From Astropecten irregularis (Eukaryota > Echinodermata > Asteroidea > Paxillosida > Astropectinidae): 64,000 bases of DNA. The stretch covers positions 1,240,001 to 1,304,000 of the forward strand of contig OZ020255.1 of the NCBI GenBank assembly GCA_963971285.1, written 5' to 3'. Made by a program: the position numbers and the translations under genes. The first letter of the stretch is position 1; every line of letters begins with the position of its first letter. Below, piece by piece: positions 46,748 to 57,969 of the stretch. Under the pieces are notes generated by a model. That model did no database searches and had not been told where the DNA came from. It saw only the letters and a list, made by a program, of their open reading frames with translations.

Positions 46748-46874
46748 TTCACAATAGTGCGCCACCATGAGTTTGCAACGCAATGGCCAATCACAATGCG
46801 CGGAATTAAACTGCGCATGTGGAAAGATGCGCAGTTTGTCGACAAATTGGCTATTGGTGGCGCACTGTTGTGAA
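46748..46874. repeat. Foldback element with TTCACAATAGTGCGCCACCA end
   Basis: The left end TTCACAATAGTGCGCCACCA pairs with TGGTGGCGCACTGTTGTGAA at 46855-46874. The centre AAACTGCGCATGTGGAAAG / GCGCAGTTTGTCGAC is a second hairpin, which recurs alone at about 60128-60170. Confidence 0.7.
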
Positions 46875-46879
46875 AAGCC

Positions 46880-47470
46880 CATACATTATTTAAGAAACTG
46901 CACATAATTATTTGGCCACGGATATGCCATACAGATCGGCTTATTAAGCACGTCACACAACATTTCCATTGACAAGCTTATATTGTAGTAAATCACCTTT
47001 CACCCCATAATACAAAAATATCAGTTCCGTATAGATAATTAGTTTTAATTACCATTATATAATTTTACATAAAAGTGCTCTTGTACATAGTAAATAAACT
47101 CAAACCAATTAGGGATTATTAAATACAACCAGTTTTTAAATCATTTTATGAATTTATATATTACAACATAATTATTCAAATAATTTCATTCCATACGTTT
47201 ATTGTACTGTATTCAATCAAAAATAATTAGAAGCATTCCACAAGGTGCCGATTTCATAAAGTCGCATGGCAACATAAATTTGCTAAGCACGAGCAATCTT
47301 GGCTTAGCAAATCCAGGTGACCGCCCAACAATTTTACATAATGTACAGTACACATACATTGCTAGAGACTGGTCCTCAGCTGGCTAATGCTAAATAAATG
47401 CTTATCGATAGTTGATAAGCAGTTTCCCAAGTGCTTAAGCAAGCTCTTACAAATTGCGCCCCATGATTTG
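46880..47470. other. Intergenic, AT-rich
   Basis: No gene. 47220-47470 shows a diverged copy of the TTTCATAAAG/GCTTAAGCA foldback family. Confidence 0.4.
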
Positions 47471-47559
47471 GCACTACTTAGGCCTTAATAAAAATAACGT
47501 ATCCCGTGTGACCTGTGAATATACATTATATACACGTGTACCAATGGGAGCAAAGTACC

Positions 47560-48470
47560 AGGTGGATGTATACAGGCAAATAACTGGAACGGTATTGGAA
47601 AATAATGGGATATGTATGGGAGCAATACTGCTGGGGGGGGGGGGGGCAGGAAAAGTACTGGATGTGGTGCTGGAAAATGATGGGAAATGTATGGGAGGAA
47701 TACTGCAAGAGGGTACAGGAAAAGTACTGGAAGTGGTGCAGGACAAGTACTGGAGGTAGTATGGGAAAATTGACGGGAAATGTATGGGAGGAATACTGCG
47801 GGAGGGTACAGGAAAAGTACTGGAAGTGGTGCAGGAAAAGTACTGGAAGTGGTGCAGGAAAAGTACTGGAAGTGGTGCAGGGAAATGATGGGAAAGGTAT
47901 GGGAGGAACACTGCGGGAAGGTGCAGGAAAAGTACTGGAAGTGGTATGGGAAAATTGACGGGAAATGTATGGGAGGAATACTCCGGGAGGGTACAGGAAA
48001 AGTACTGGAAGTGGTGCAGGAAAAGTACTGGAAGTGGTATGGGAAAATTGATTGGAAAGGTATAGAAGGAACACTGTAGAGGGTACAGAAAAAGTACTGG
48101 AAGTGGTGCAGGAAAAGTACTGGAAGTGGTGCAGGAAAAGTACTGGAAGTGGTATGGGAAAATTGACGGGAAATGTATGGGAGGAATACTGCGGGAGGGT
48201 ACAGGAAAAGTACAGGAAGTGGTGCAGGAAAAGTACTGGAAGTGGTATGGGAAAGGTATGGGAGAAACACAGCGGGAGGGTACAGGAAAAGTACTGAAAG
48301 AGATGCAGGAAAAATAATGGAAGTGGTGCAGGAAAAGTACTGGAAGTGGTGCAGGAACAAATTATGGGAAAGGTAGGGGAGGAACACTGCAGGAGGGTGC
48401 AGTAAAAGTAATGGAAGTGGCCTAACAGGAAAATGATGGGAAAAGTACTGCATGCAGATTACGAGGAAAG
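47560..48470. repeat. 21-bp-based compound minisatellite
   Basis: The core GTGCAGGAAAAGTACTGGAAG is repeated. It alternates with a longer module (TATGGGAAAATTGACGGGAA then ATGTATGGGAGGAATACTGC), giving higher-order units. A G run sits at 47633-47646. The period is a multiple of three, so several frames on both strands stay open for up to 322 codons; none resembles a known protein. Confidence 0.85.
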
Positions 48471-48804
48471 GGACGGAAAAAGTATAATTATTGCATTATG
48501 AGAATGATATGAAGTTATATACAAAACAATAATTATAAATATAGTGATTCAACTATTATAAAAAAAAGCACTTCTTTGATAGCACTTTTGGTGAATATCC
48601 TTTCGAGTGGCATTTGTGACATAATTGTCCAGACATAATCATTGTACATGTACATGTAATTGTATACAAATATAACACACTAAATCTCACTGTCTTACTG
48701 TTTTTGACGTTAAATGCACGTCATATCATTGTATGACGTCATTGAAACGTCATCACTAATGTGTACCTGTCCATCAATGGGTTCACTTTTCAAGCTCAAA
48801 TCTA

Positions 48805-48934
48805 ACCAGGGGCCGATTTCACCAACACTTTGCGATCATCGTTAAAGCCCAAATCCATCCCTAAACGGAACATTGGTAAGATGGTAAGATCGATTTTCCG
48901 TTTAGCGCAAATCGTTAATGAAATCGGCCCCTGG
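48805..48934. repeat. Foldback with CCAGGGGCCGATTTCA ends
   Basis: CCAGGGGCCGATTTCA and TGAAATCGGCCCCTGG are perfect inverted ends 130 bp apart. Inner AACGGAAA/TTTCCGTTT-type pairs extend the stem. Confidence 0.75.
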
Positions 48935-49398
48935 TGTCTCTTGTCAGTCTTTTCGTTAATGCGTACTGCACGCCCACTGGGTCCGACAAACCCTAGCTCA
49001 AAGTGCAGGCGACACCCAAAATGGACAGTAAAGCTTCTCTCCCAAGAACATCGTGATGATATCAATTAATTGACTTTTGCATTTAATACGATATAGCACG
49101 TTCAACAATAACATGAAGAAACACGGATCATGGCATGGGAGCAATGCACAATCTTCTCCAAGTTCCAAGTTCTCCAACTTCTGACATCACGCGTGTATCC
49201 AGTCAAGGTATTTGGTGTGCATTCTGGACACGGACATAGATAGACGTGTACTTTATGAGGACAAGTAGGGTGCAGACGAAGGCGCAATCCCGTCTAGTAT
49301 TCTGCCTCTTACAGGACTAAAGCTGGTGCGATCGAGACTACCATGTCAGGGTGAGCAAACGGTAACTGCACAGGTCCTCCTGAAAAGGTTTGTCCTCG

Positions 49399-52300
49399 CT
49401 AAGGTTCGGCAATCAATTCCTCGGTCGATTTGCCAATCAGCCACATGTTCGAACTCTTGAACTTGGTGACTTTGGCCGTGTGTCCGCGGATGCTGGCAGC
49501 GTGCATCATGACAGTCGGATAGTTGGCCTTCTTGGCGAGAAGGTCGTAAAACTTTGGTCCATACGGGAAAAGGTTGGTGTCCAAGGGCTTGATGGTCACA
49601 TAGACCGGCTTGTTGTTTTTCAAGAGGCCGTTTAGCACGTTCTGATCGGGGGTATAACTACCCTTCTTCTTGTTGTCATCAAGGGCTTTAACCCAAGCCC
49701 TCATGAGCTGGAGGGTCACACTGGTTGGTTTGAAGTAGATAAAACCAGCGCAGAAATTGGATCTGGAGGATCGAACGCCAAGAGGATTCACCGAGTCTAT
49801 CAGTGAAATATCGAAGTCTCCCTCGAAGAACGGGAATGGGTCCCTGAACCAAAATGTGTCAGCGTCACTGAAGAGAACCTCGTATCCTTGCTCTAGCAAC
49901 CTCAGAACGTAGGCTTGACGCTTATTCATCAGTCCGTAGTACTGGCTTCGGTGTCCACGTGGATGCTCTATGGCGTCCATCTCTCCAGAATCGGTCAAGA
50001 GCACGTTTAGTGTCGGGTCATCCTTGGCCCTCTTGGCCATCTGCTCGTAGACTGTCTTGTCTTCTGCGATGAAGGTAGTGTTGACGCAGACTCCTGTCTT
50101 TTTGATACTCAGCAGCATGTTGATGGCCACGTCCAGAAAGGCCAGATTAGCTGTGGTCAGCAGGACCACACCGGGATGCTTCTTGATGTCATCTATGCTG
50201 CAGTTGGTCAGTGGTCCACGTGTTGAGGTATTTACGCAGTGAGAAACTGTGTCCCTCAGTATATGTTCTTCGCAATGACAGTGGTCCGACCGCTCAACTG
50301 GTGCAGGCGAAAAGACTACATCGGAGTTCTGAGAAAAAGCTACAAATAGAGCCAAAAACAACCCAGTTTTTATTCAAAAGTATAAATTTCGAAATACTAA
50401 TTAATCCATTGGGTTTGCATCTGATTAATGGCCATTAAGCCTCCTCCTAATTATTCCAAAAGCATCCTGGAGGTTTCTGGGGGATTTTGGTGGAATGAGG
50501 TTACGTAGAAGCTGTGATAGAAACGACCGCAAGTCTGCCCAGACGATAAGCCCGAAGTATAGCCTGTACTATAGATGTCTAATTCATTCTTGACTTGGTT
50601 CGTGAGTGTACGTGGACAGCTTCAGCCACGAAATACAAATGTTCAAACGCCATGGCAAGCAGATTAGTGAACAAGCCTAGCTATGGGAACCTTTTCTTTT
50701 GAACAAAAAGCTCCCAATTCTGACGTCACGAAATCACACAGATTTGTCTGCTGCCCCCATTGACGAAGTTAAGAGAATCTGAATTTTAGGGAACTTGCGG
50801 GCTGAGCATGTTGAGAGAAAAATCATCCAAAAGGACTCTTTCTGTGTTAAGTGTGAGATAAATATTTGTTTTTCTCATGTCAAGTTATTTAAGGATTATA
50901 GTTCTAACAAATAAAGCGAGGTTTTTTTAGCGTTGAACATCCCCTTTAAAAGCATTTTCTGAGCTTCGCGCGGGAGGTCTAGGGGCCTGTTTGTTTAATG
51001 CACAGGATCAATGATTTTGCGGATCCGGATCCCATTTTAGCGTATACCCTGCATAGGAGGTGGATCCCTAAATATGGGATCCTTTGCATTAAACAAACAG
51101 GCCCCTAGTAAAAACAAAATGACATCAGGTCCCCAAAGTTTGTACTTTCAAAACTGTGAGCTGTTTGGATGGAATCGGGCCCTAAATTGCTCTGATTTTC
51201 CATAAGAGGGATGATTTTTCAGTGATAGGCCAGTTAAATAGGGAGCTACACGTACGGGGGGAAGTTGTCTTTGCATGTACACGTACTTTTCAACTTAAAG
51301 GTAGTATCATACTTTGGTAAGAAACCAAAACAGAAATGTTCACAGATTTACGTGTAACTTCCAGGGTATGAAGATGGTGGTGGTAGAAACATACCGTTAA
51401 AATGTTTGGACCGCCTGAAATGGTGTATTTATCAAGAAATTAGTAAAACAGCGAGCGAAAATCTTTTTGATCTTTTAAAAGATCAGAAATAAAAGAGAAA
51501 AGACTTGAAATACCGTGGCCGTTTTCACTGTTTTCTCAAAAAGTGGACACCGTATGGAACTGAAATTTTCACAGATGACTGTTACTGTATCTGTCTTGAT
51601 ATTCTTGCCATTGAATTAGTATTTCTTTCATAAAAACCAAAGAATGATACTACCTGTAAAGGGGCCGTCCATAAAGTACGTACGCACGAAATGCCGACTT
51701 TCTGCCCCCCTCCCCCTCTGTATACGCATGGCGTACGCAATGGTCCCAACCCCCCCTCCCCCCTGTACGCATATGCATTCCACATTAGGCTTTTCACTTC
51801 TCGTGGTCCCTTCCTTTAGCATCATTAAAATGTCACAGTAATCCGGGCCAGTACCGTTATTGGGACGTCACTTTCAAATTCTGAAATGAATGACTAAAGT
51901 TTAACAGGTTTTTATACATTTACAGATGGATTTTACTATTTTTTATCATGCTGAATAAGAAAAAAAAGGAAAGATCAGAACAATCCCGGTGCTTTTTTTC
52001 ACGTTTTTTACCTCTCTTTTCGCGAGATAATACTATGCAAATTTTTCGTTTGCGTACGGTACGCATTGGCCTGAACCCCACCCCCCCCCCCCTCCCCCCT
52101 GTACGCATGCCGTACGCATCGGTAACAATTGTTGACAGTGTACACTCTGCTTCAAAGTCAATGATAAACCTATATGGACAATTGAAACGAAAATGAAAAT
52201 GTAAGATTCCAGCTTTATTTGTTCTGTATGGCTTTGATTTTTCTAATAATTATTTGTTTTTAAATTTGCCATTTCGCGTGGCTACGTACGGGAAATTCTG

Positions 52301-54166
52301 TACATGCCTGCATCCTACGACTGTTTGATTGACTTGTAAAGCTGGAGGGAGTATCTAAAGCTTTTAAGTCAACATATGATGGCCTAACCTCTGGTAAACA
52401 TCACGTGGATGTCATTGGTGCTTGGCAAGGGATGAAAAAAAAATCACCGGGCGCTGTCGGATCTAATTATCCGGTTACAAATATTCACTAACAGTTAAAA
52501 TAAACTAAAAGGGAAAAAGCAGAGACCAACGTTTGGCCCATGCTCAACAACCCAACAAGTGTAAACTGTAGAATTTCAGTCAGTTATTTTGTCCATTTTG
52601 CCAAGTAGAAACACGCTTTTCACCTTTTCACCTGATCTAAAAGAAACAGTGGGTGCATTCGTTTAACTCCCCCGGTTCGATACCAGTCAACCTCGTCCCC
52701 ATTCTCTCGCTTGTTGTGTGCAGTACAGTATATAGCCCGACCATTCCCAGTAATTAAGGGCTGACCCGTGTCAGCTAAACGAATGCACCCATTGTACGTA
52801 GTCTCTGTACTTGATCTAAATGCTCAGTAATAGCAAAAATAGACTTCAGTCTGCTGCCGCCAACGTCTCAAAAGCCTCCCATTGCAATTTCTTCATCAGA
52901 AACCACACCTCTGTTTGCACTGAACATTTTAATCATTTTTGCCGTACTATTCTGCAAATTCACGCTCCTTTACTGAATGTATACCACATCAGAGTCATTT
53001 CACCATTTCATAAAGCCTAACGATCGATCGTAACTCGAGTTACGAAGGATAACCCGTCCTACGTGGGGTTGCAAGCCTGCAACACATCATAATGTTTACG
53101 ATTAATCGTATTTTACGATTAGTTTAGTGAATCGACCTCAGTATCTAGGCCTTTATTCCACCACTGTATTCCACCACTGATCTGATTTACATTTATCCCT
53201 TAATGGTAGTATCATACTATGCTAAGAAACCAAAACAGAAATATTCACAGATTTATCTATAACTTTCAGGGTATGAAGACGGTGGTGGTAGAAACATACC
53301 GTTAAAACGTTTCCCACTGAAATGGTGTATTTATCCAAACAAAGTAAAACAACGACCGACAATCTTTTTGATCTTTTAAAAGATCAAAAATAAAAGAGAA
53401 AAGACTGAAGAAATACTGTGGCCGTTTTCGCTGTTTTCTCAAAACATGGGCACCGTATGGGACTGAAATTCTCACAGATGACTGTGATTGTATCTTCCTT
53501 GATATTTTTGCCCATGAATCTGTATTTCTTTGAGAAAAACCAAAGTATGATATTACCTTTAAACCAAGTTACCTATTTCATTCAATACCGGGATGAGTGC
53601 ACCAACGACAAGGGATATGACCCATGAAAAGGGAAAACAGGGGTGCGGGACTGAGGGTATTTATTTAAGCAAAATCCACCCTGCAATAATTCGTGTCTAG
53701 ACCTATAGAACACGGAGCACTTGGTGAAGCAGAAAAATGTTGAAGTTCATTCAGACTACCCAACAAAAACTTCATAATGATGAATGGCTTTTCAATGTTC
53801 TTTAATCCCTCCCAGTCCCTTGGCAAATAAAATTGTTTGCTCAGTGTGTCCTCAATAATAGACATAATGTGCGACCAAAGTTTACGTAGCCGAACAGCGT
53901 TGGGAATTGTGCAAAGAAGTATGTGGACGATATAATGGTCTTCTTTGCTGTTTCCACAGCTGTTCTGCACCAAATAATCATGACAAAATACCCATGTCAC
54001 GCAATCGCTCTATTTGTGCTTTGGGCTGGATTAACTATTTGATTGTGAGATATTTTCTGCATGACGACTGTTGAAATATAAACTACATGTACTTACTTAT
54101 TAGCAGGACGATAAAGGCAATAGACTGCATAAAGAACAGGATTTTGTAAATGTGTTCCCCCGCCAT
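49399..54166 (-). CDS. Gene G: type II membrane nucleotide-diphospho-sugar transferase (GT77-like)
   Basis: Two minus-strand exons, 54166-54097 and 50339-49399, give 336 residues. Exon 1 starts MAGEHIYKIL, with anchor FFMQSIAFIVLLI and donor GTAAGT. The 3757-bp intron ends CTCTATTTGTAG, which keeps phase 1 (junction codon Thr). A second AG 12 bases further on does not keep the frame. The stem has C-x-C (DHCHCEEHILRD), very like gene B. The catalytic domain has RGPLTNCS, CVNTTFIAED, D-A-D at residues 182-184 in LFSDADTFWFRDPF, NFCAGF and MMHAASIRGH. The anchor HIYKI matches gene B exon 1, supporting the long-range pairing. The second-exon frame continuing to 50361 is read-through into the intron. 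Substrate unknown; Golgi inferred. Confidence 0.82.
50980..51107. repeat. Foldback with TAGGGGCCTGTTTGTTTAATG ends, in gene G intron
   Basis: AGGGGCCTGTTTGTTTAATG and its complement CATTAAACAAACAGGCCCCT enclose 128 bp, with inner GGATCC/GGATCC and GGGATC repeats. Confidence 0.8.
51296..51660. repeat. AAAGG-family MITE, full-length example
   Basis: It begins AAAGGTAGTATCATACTTTG and ends CAAAGAATGATACTACCTGT, about 365 bp. It contains the central TTTTTGATCTTTTAAAAGATC palindrome in split form, making it a good family reference. Confidence 0.8.
51658..52140. repeat. GTACGC-rich repeat with C-runs, in gene G intron
   Basis: GGGGCCGTCCATAAAGTACG at 51661 and two related blocks with GTACGCAT.. 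and CCCCCCTCCCCCC (near 51745-51770 and 52060-52105) flank about 270 bp. The blocks share the word CCTCCCCCCTGTACGCAT. It looks like a diverged element with related ends. Confidence 0.55.
52650..52791. repeat. Foldback with TGGGTGCATTCGTTTA ends
   Basis: TGGGTGCATTCGTTTA at 52650-52665 and its perfect complement at 52776-52791 bound a 142-bp element in the gene G intron. Confidence 0.8.
53005..53140. repeat. Foldback relative of 4332-4472
   Basis: It carries ATCGATCGTAACTCGAGTTACGA-type words and ends TAGTGAATCGACC. The left arm is eroded. Confidence 0.45.
53198..53563. repeat. AAAGG-family MITE
   Basis: It starts TAATGGTAGTATCATACTAT and ends CAAAGTATGATATTACCTTT, with all family blocks. 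Very close to 51296-51660. Confidence 0.8.
53665..54000 (-). mobile_element. Possible LINE ORF2 C-terminal fragment
   Basis: A 111-codon minus-strand frame contains CGNSKEDHYIVHILLC followed by RLRKLW. This is loosely like the C-x-E-x2-H-x3-C zinc-binding-like segment found after the RT domain of some LINEs. No RT part is next to it. It lies inside the gene G intron, 97 bp from exon 1. It could equally be a chance frame. Confidence 0.3.
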
Positions 54167-54337
54167 CTTGTCCACAACATTCAACTGTAAGGAAGAAAAA
54201 TGTACACATGTATAATCAGTGTTGACGATGATGGTAGTCTTTATTCAATGCCGTTTCGTTCTGAAAACCGCAAAACTATATACAGGCATGAGAATGGGTT
54301 ATGGTAAAAAAGCAGGAAAATATGGAAGTCCCAAATT

Positions 54338-54412
54338 CGTGTGCGAAGCACACGACACGCGCGCAGCGCGTTACGGCGGGGTCCAGGGCCCGCTTAAGGG
54401 CCCTGGAAGCTC
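54338..54412. repeat. Cluster of GC-rich palindromes
   Basis: Three adjacent hairpins: CGTGTGCGAAGCACACG, CGCGCGCAGCGCG and CCAGGGCCCGC/TAAGGGCCCTGG. The composition is sharply GC-rich against AT-rich surroundings. Confidence 0.65.
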
Positions 54413-55181
54413 TGGGTATCTTAGATGCTTTATGGTGGTCTCTGATGCATTCCTGACACCTATTTTCCTAGTTAGAAGTGAGCTTCTCTGGTAAATTTTT
54501 TTATCTTTTCTTTTTGTTGAATATGGTATATAATATACCATATTCATGGTGCATCCATCCTACATTCGAAGCAGTGCAATCAAACCGAGACTGGAATTGA
54601 AAATAGTCTGGTACCCGTTTTCCTGTTTAGAATTTGTGTTATCTTTTCCGATGGGTATACACGGAATGGGACAAGATGCGCCGTGAATAATAGACCTTTG
54701 CGGAGGGATTGGGTCACATTTTGTGCCCCACGTTAATGAGGACACAACATGGCGGTAGAAAAATAAATCTCAAGCCTAGCCTCAAGCCTCATTACGTAAA
54801 GGACTATAGGCATATTACCAAAGTATGAACATCCAAGAAGAATATAGAGAAGAAGATAATTTATGAAAAATGTCAAGATATTTTTATTCGGTTTCAGCCA
54901 ATTTATGTATTTTAGTTTTTGTTTTGCTTTTCATTTTTATCTCCCCAACCCGCAATTTGTCCGGTTCGTGAACATTCACCAATGGCAGATTTTAGACTTT
55001 TATATTTGTTTTACGAGTATAATTTTCGGTGGGATTTCATTTCCAGTAGTAGGCCTACAAGTCCACCAACGCAGCGATAAATATAAAAACCATAAACCGT
55101 TGCCTACCAACCTATGTGGACTCAGTGATAATAAATGACTGCATAGCAAAATACAACCATAAGACCATAAGCAGTTCGCCT

Positions 55182-55535
55182 TAAAGGTAATACATGTAGG
55201 CCTATCATACTTTGGTAAAATTAATAGAACAGCTGCGGTCTGTGAATAATTTGATTTGTCATAGAATAAAAACAAACCTATGCTAATTTCAGCTCAATTG
55301 ATAATTGAAAACAGCGAAACCCCGATCTTGCAATTGTTACACGAAATTGTGAAGTAATTGTAATGTTGAGGTTTCGATCTCGGATATCAAAACTGATATT
55401 TTCTTTTACTCATTTCTGGAAAACGTACAGCATTTCAGGCAGAAACAATAACGGTATGTTTGTGTTATACCATATGAGCTATACGTACATCTGTTAACAT
55501 TTTGTTTTGGTTTCCTACCACAGTATGACACAAAG
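55182..55535. repeat. AAAGG-family MITE, diverged
   Basis: CTTAAAGGTAATACATGTAG, TATCATACTTTGGTAAA, TTTGATTTGTCATAGAATAA and a right end CTACCACAGTATGACA identify it. Confidence 0.55.
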
Positions 55536-55991
55536 GCTTCAAGACCATAAGGCTAATGATTTAAACAATAACAGTGTTATCTGCAATAGCACAAATCCAT
55601 TATCCAAACGAACAACATTAATTGCCAAACAATTGTATTGATTTCTTTCCGCAAAGAAATACAAACAGAAATCAAGATTGCTCAATTCCAAGGCTGATCT
55701 GATCTGGCAGAAAACAAATAATATAAAATTATTTGTAATAAATACATGTTATTTTTAAGTTCCTCATTTTAGGAACAAATCATCACGTTTTCCTTCAAAC
55801 CTTGGCCGATCATGTCCATCAATAATTATTGACACTTTTTGTTTACATTTAATAAAAAAGAAAAGAAAAAAAAAAGGCCTTTGAAATATGAATAAAATGG
55901 AGTCGTGTCACACAAACATGAAACCATAATCAATTATTTATTTCGTTTTTATTTATTAATTTAATTTTTTTGTGTGGTTCAATCCTATGGT

Positions 55992-56387
55992 CTTAAAGGC
56001 AGCGTACAGGATTTGCAAGGCCTCCAAAAAGATTATGCAGTATGAGACAGAAAATAGACCCAACAGTTCGTCAACAGTGCAAACAGTCACCATGGGAAAT
56101 CTTGGTTCATCAGATGCTGGGTTTTTCAAGGAAATCAAGATTAAGTGTATTTTAAAAAGATTGTTCATCAGAACGATTTAGCAGCATTTTGAAAGCGTGG
56201 TGTAACCGTGAAGGATTCGGAGGGGGCATGATTATTTCGGCCGTTTTTCTGCTATCCAGATGAACAAAGCGTAAAAAGGTACATGAAACAACGACTGTAA
56301 AGAGGTTTAAGACCTTCATTTCTGTGTAAGTAAGTACCAAATTCAGCCACAATGCACATCTTTGCAAATCCTTTATGTCCCCTTTAA
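55992..56387. repeat. MITE-like repeat, inverted partner of 7496-7875
   Basis: It begins TTAAAGGCAGCGTACAGG and ends ATCCTTTATGTCCCCTTTAA, giving TTAAAGG...CCTTTAA termini. Collinear in reverse with 7496-7875. Confidence 0.7.
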
Positions 56388-56767
56388 CAACACAAATACC
56401 ATTGCACTTGTAATGATTGGCTGAAATCAGACCCAATGGCAATTTTGATCTGCAGAAAAAAAATCGCATCCGGGTCCCCGTTATCGTATGGAATTTGACC
56501 CTAAATAAAGGTTACACGAAAGAAGCCCCATGCAAACAATCAGGATTTATCAGCCGGTGTCAGTGCACAAACCATCGGGGTGCACCATGCTAAATAAACT
56601 CCCATTGACGTTAGTGTAAAATCCCTCAACTTTTAGACAAATTTATATTTATTTGATTTTGCTAATTGCCTTAAGAAAAAGAAACACCCCGAAATGTCCC
56701 TTTCCCGTAACCGACATCCTACCAGTTTTCATGAAGCAACCCTCCACGTTCAAAACGATGTATAATG

Positions 56768-57018
56768 ACCTGAAATGCTGTATTTCTCCAGGAAAGAGTC
56801 AAACCAATGACCAAAAATAATGTTGACCTTTTAAAGATCAAAATAACGACGAAAAGATTTCACAATACTGTGGGCGTTTTTTTTTTTACTGTTTTCTCAA
56901 AAGATGGGCACCGTATGGGACTGAAAATGTCACAGATGACTGTTACTGTATCTTTCTTGATATTTTTGCCCGTGAATCTGCATTTGACAAAAACCAAAGT
57001 ATGATATTACAACTTTAA
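56768..57018. repeat. AAAGG-family MITE, right-hand part
   Basis: CCTGAAATGCTGTATTTCTC through CAAAGTATGATATTACAAC. The left terminus is missing. Confidence 0.65.
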
Positions 57019-57229
57019 AATTTTGAAGTGTGTAACTTTGCCATTAATTAAGAATAAGGAGTAGGCCTATGCCTATTTACAATATAGATCGTTTTTAAAT
57101 TAAGGTCATGGAGTTCTATTTCCATGGTAAGATTTAATTAAATAGTTAAATAGTTTTTTTCACAATTTATCGACGACCAACTAAAAGTTTGATATTAGAC
57201 AAGTCATATGAGCCATCTCCGTGATAAAA

Positions 57230-57960
57230 TTGTGACCTTTTTCAGACGATATCGACTGGGTTACACGTCATGATGACGTCATGGTCAATTTTATGGCAGC
57301 ATGCACAACTACATGATGTATCCAAGCTTTTGGAAAAAGAATTATTTTCGTAGCATATGCCGTTCTCCAGATACGCTGGTTACAAAATTGACTAATTAAA
57401 TATTCAAATTAGCTGTCACGTGCCTAATTCATTAAGAATTTTTACAACTTAGGAATGATCCTTAGCTTATAAGCTTTCATATGATACCTCATCTAAGCTG
57501 ATCAGAAGAAGCTAAGAAGAGATAATCAATAAACAAACTTAAGTGCGAAGGAATAATAATAATAGTGAAAAATCCGAACAAAAACAATACCTGTTCCGAC
57601 ATCGGAATGTCGGAACAGCTAATAATAATAATAAAAATCCGAACAAAAACAATACCTGTTCCGACATCGGAATGTCGGAACAGCTAATAATAATAATAAT
57701 AATAATAAAAATCCGAACAAAAACAATACCTGTTCCGACATCGGACATGTCGGAACAGCTAATAATAATAATAATAATAATAAAAACCAGAACGAAAACT
57801 AAACCTGTTCCGACATCAGAAATGTCGGAACAGCTAATCAGAACAAAAACAAAACCTGTTCCGACATCAGAAATGTCGGAACAGCTAATAATAAAAATCA
57901 GAAGAAAAACAAAACCTGTTCCGACATCGGAAATGTCGGAACAGCTAAAATTAAAACTGA
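57230..57960. repeat. Twin-CRE repeat element with expanded tail repeats
   Basis: One CRE monomer (CGTCATGATGACGTCATGG near 57268) and a flank ending CAAACTTAAGTGC match 15640-15925. From 57541 a unit of about 50-70 bp is repeated six times. It has a variable (AAT)n, then AAAAATCCGAACAAAAACAA, then CTGTTCCGACATCGG and ATGTCGGAACAGCT. Each unit contains the palindrome CTGTTCCGACAT...ATGTCGGAACAG. Confidence 0.75.
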
Positions 57961-57969
57961 CTAAATATC

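Noticed and set aside
47485-48453. 322-codon minus-strand frame
   Set aside because: Artefact of the 21-bp minisatellite.
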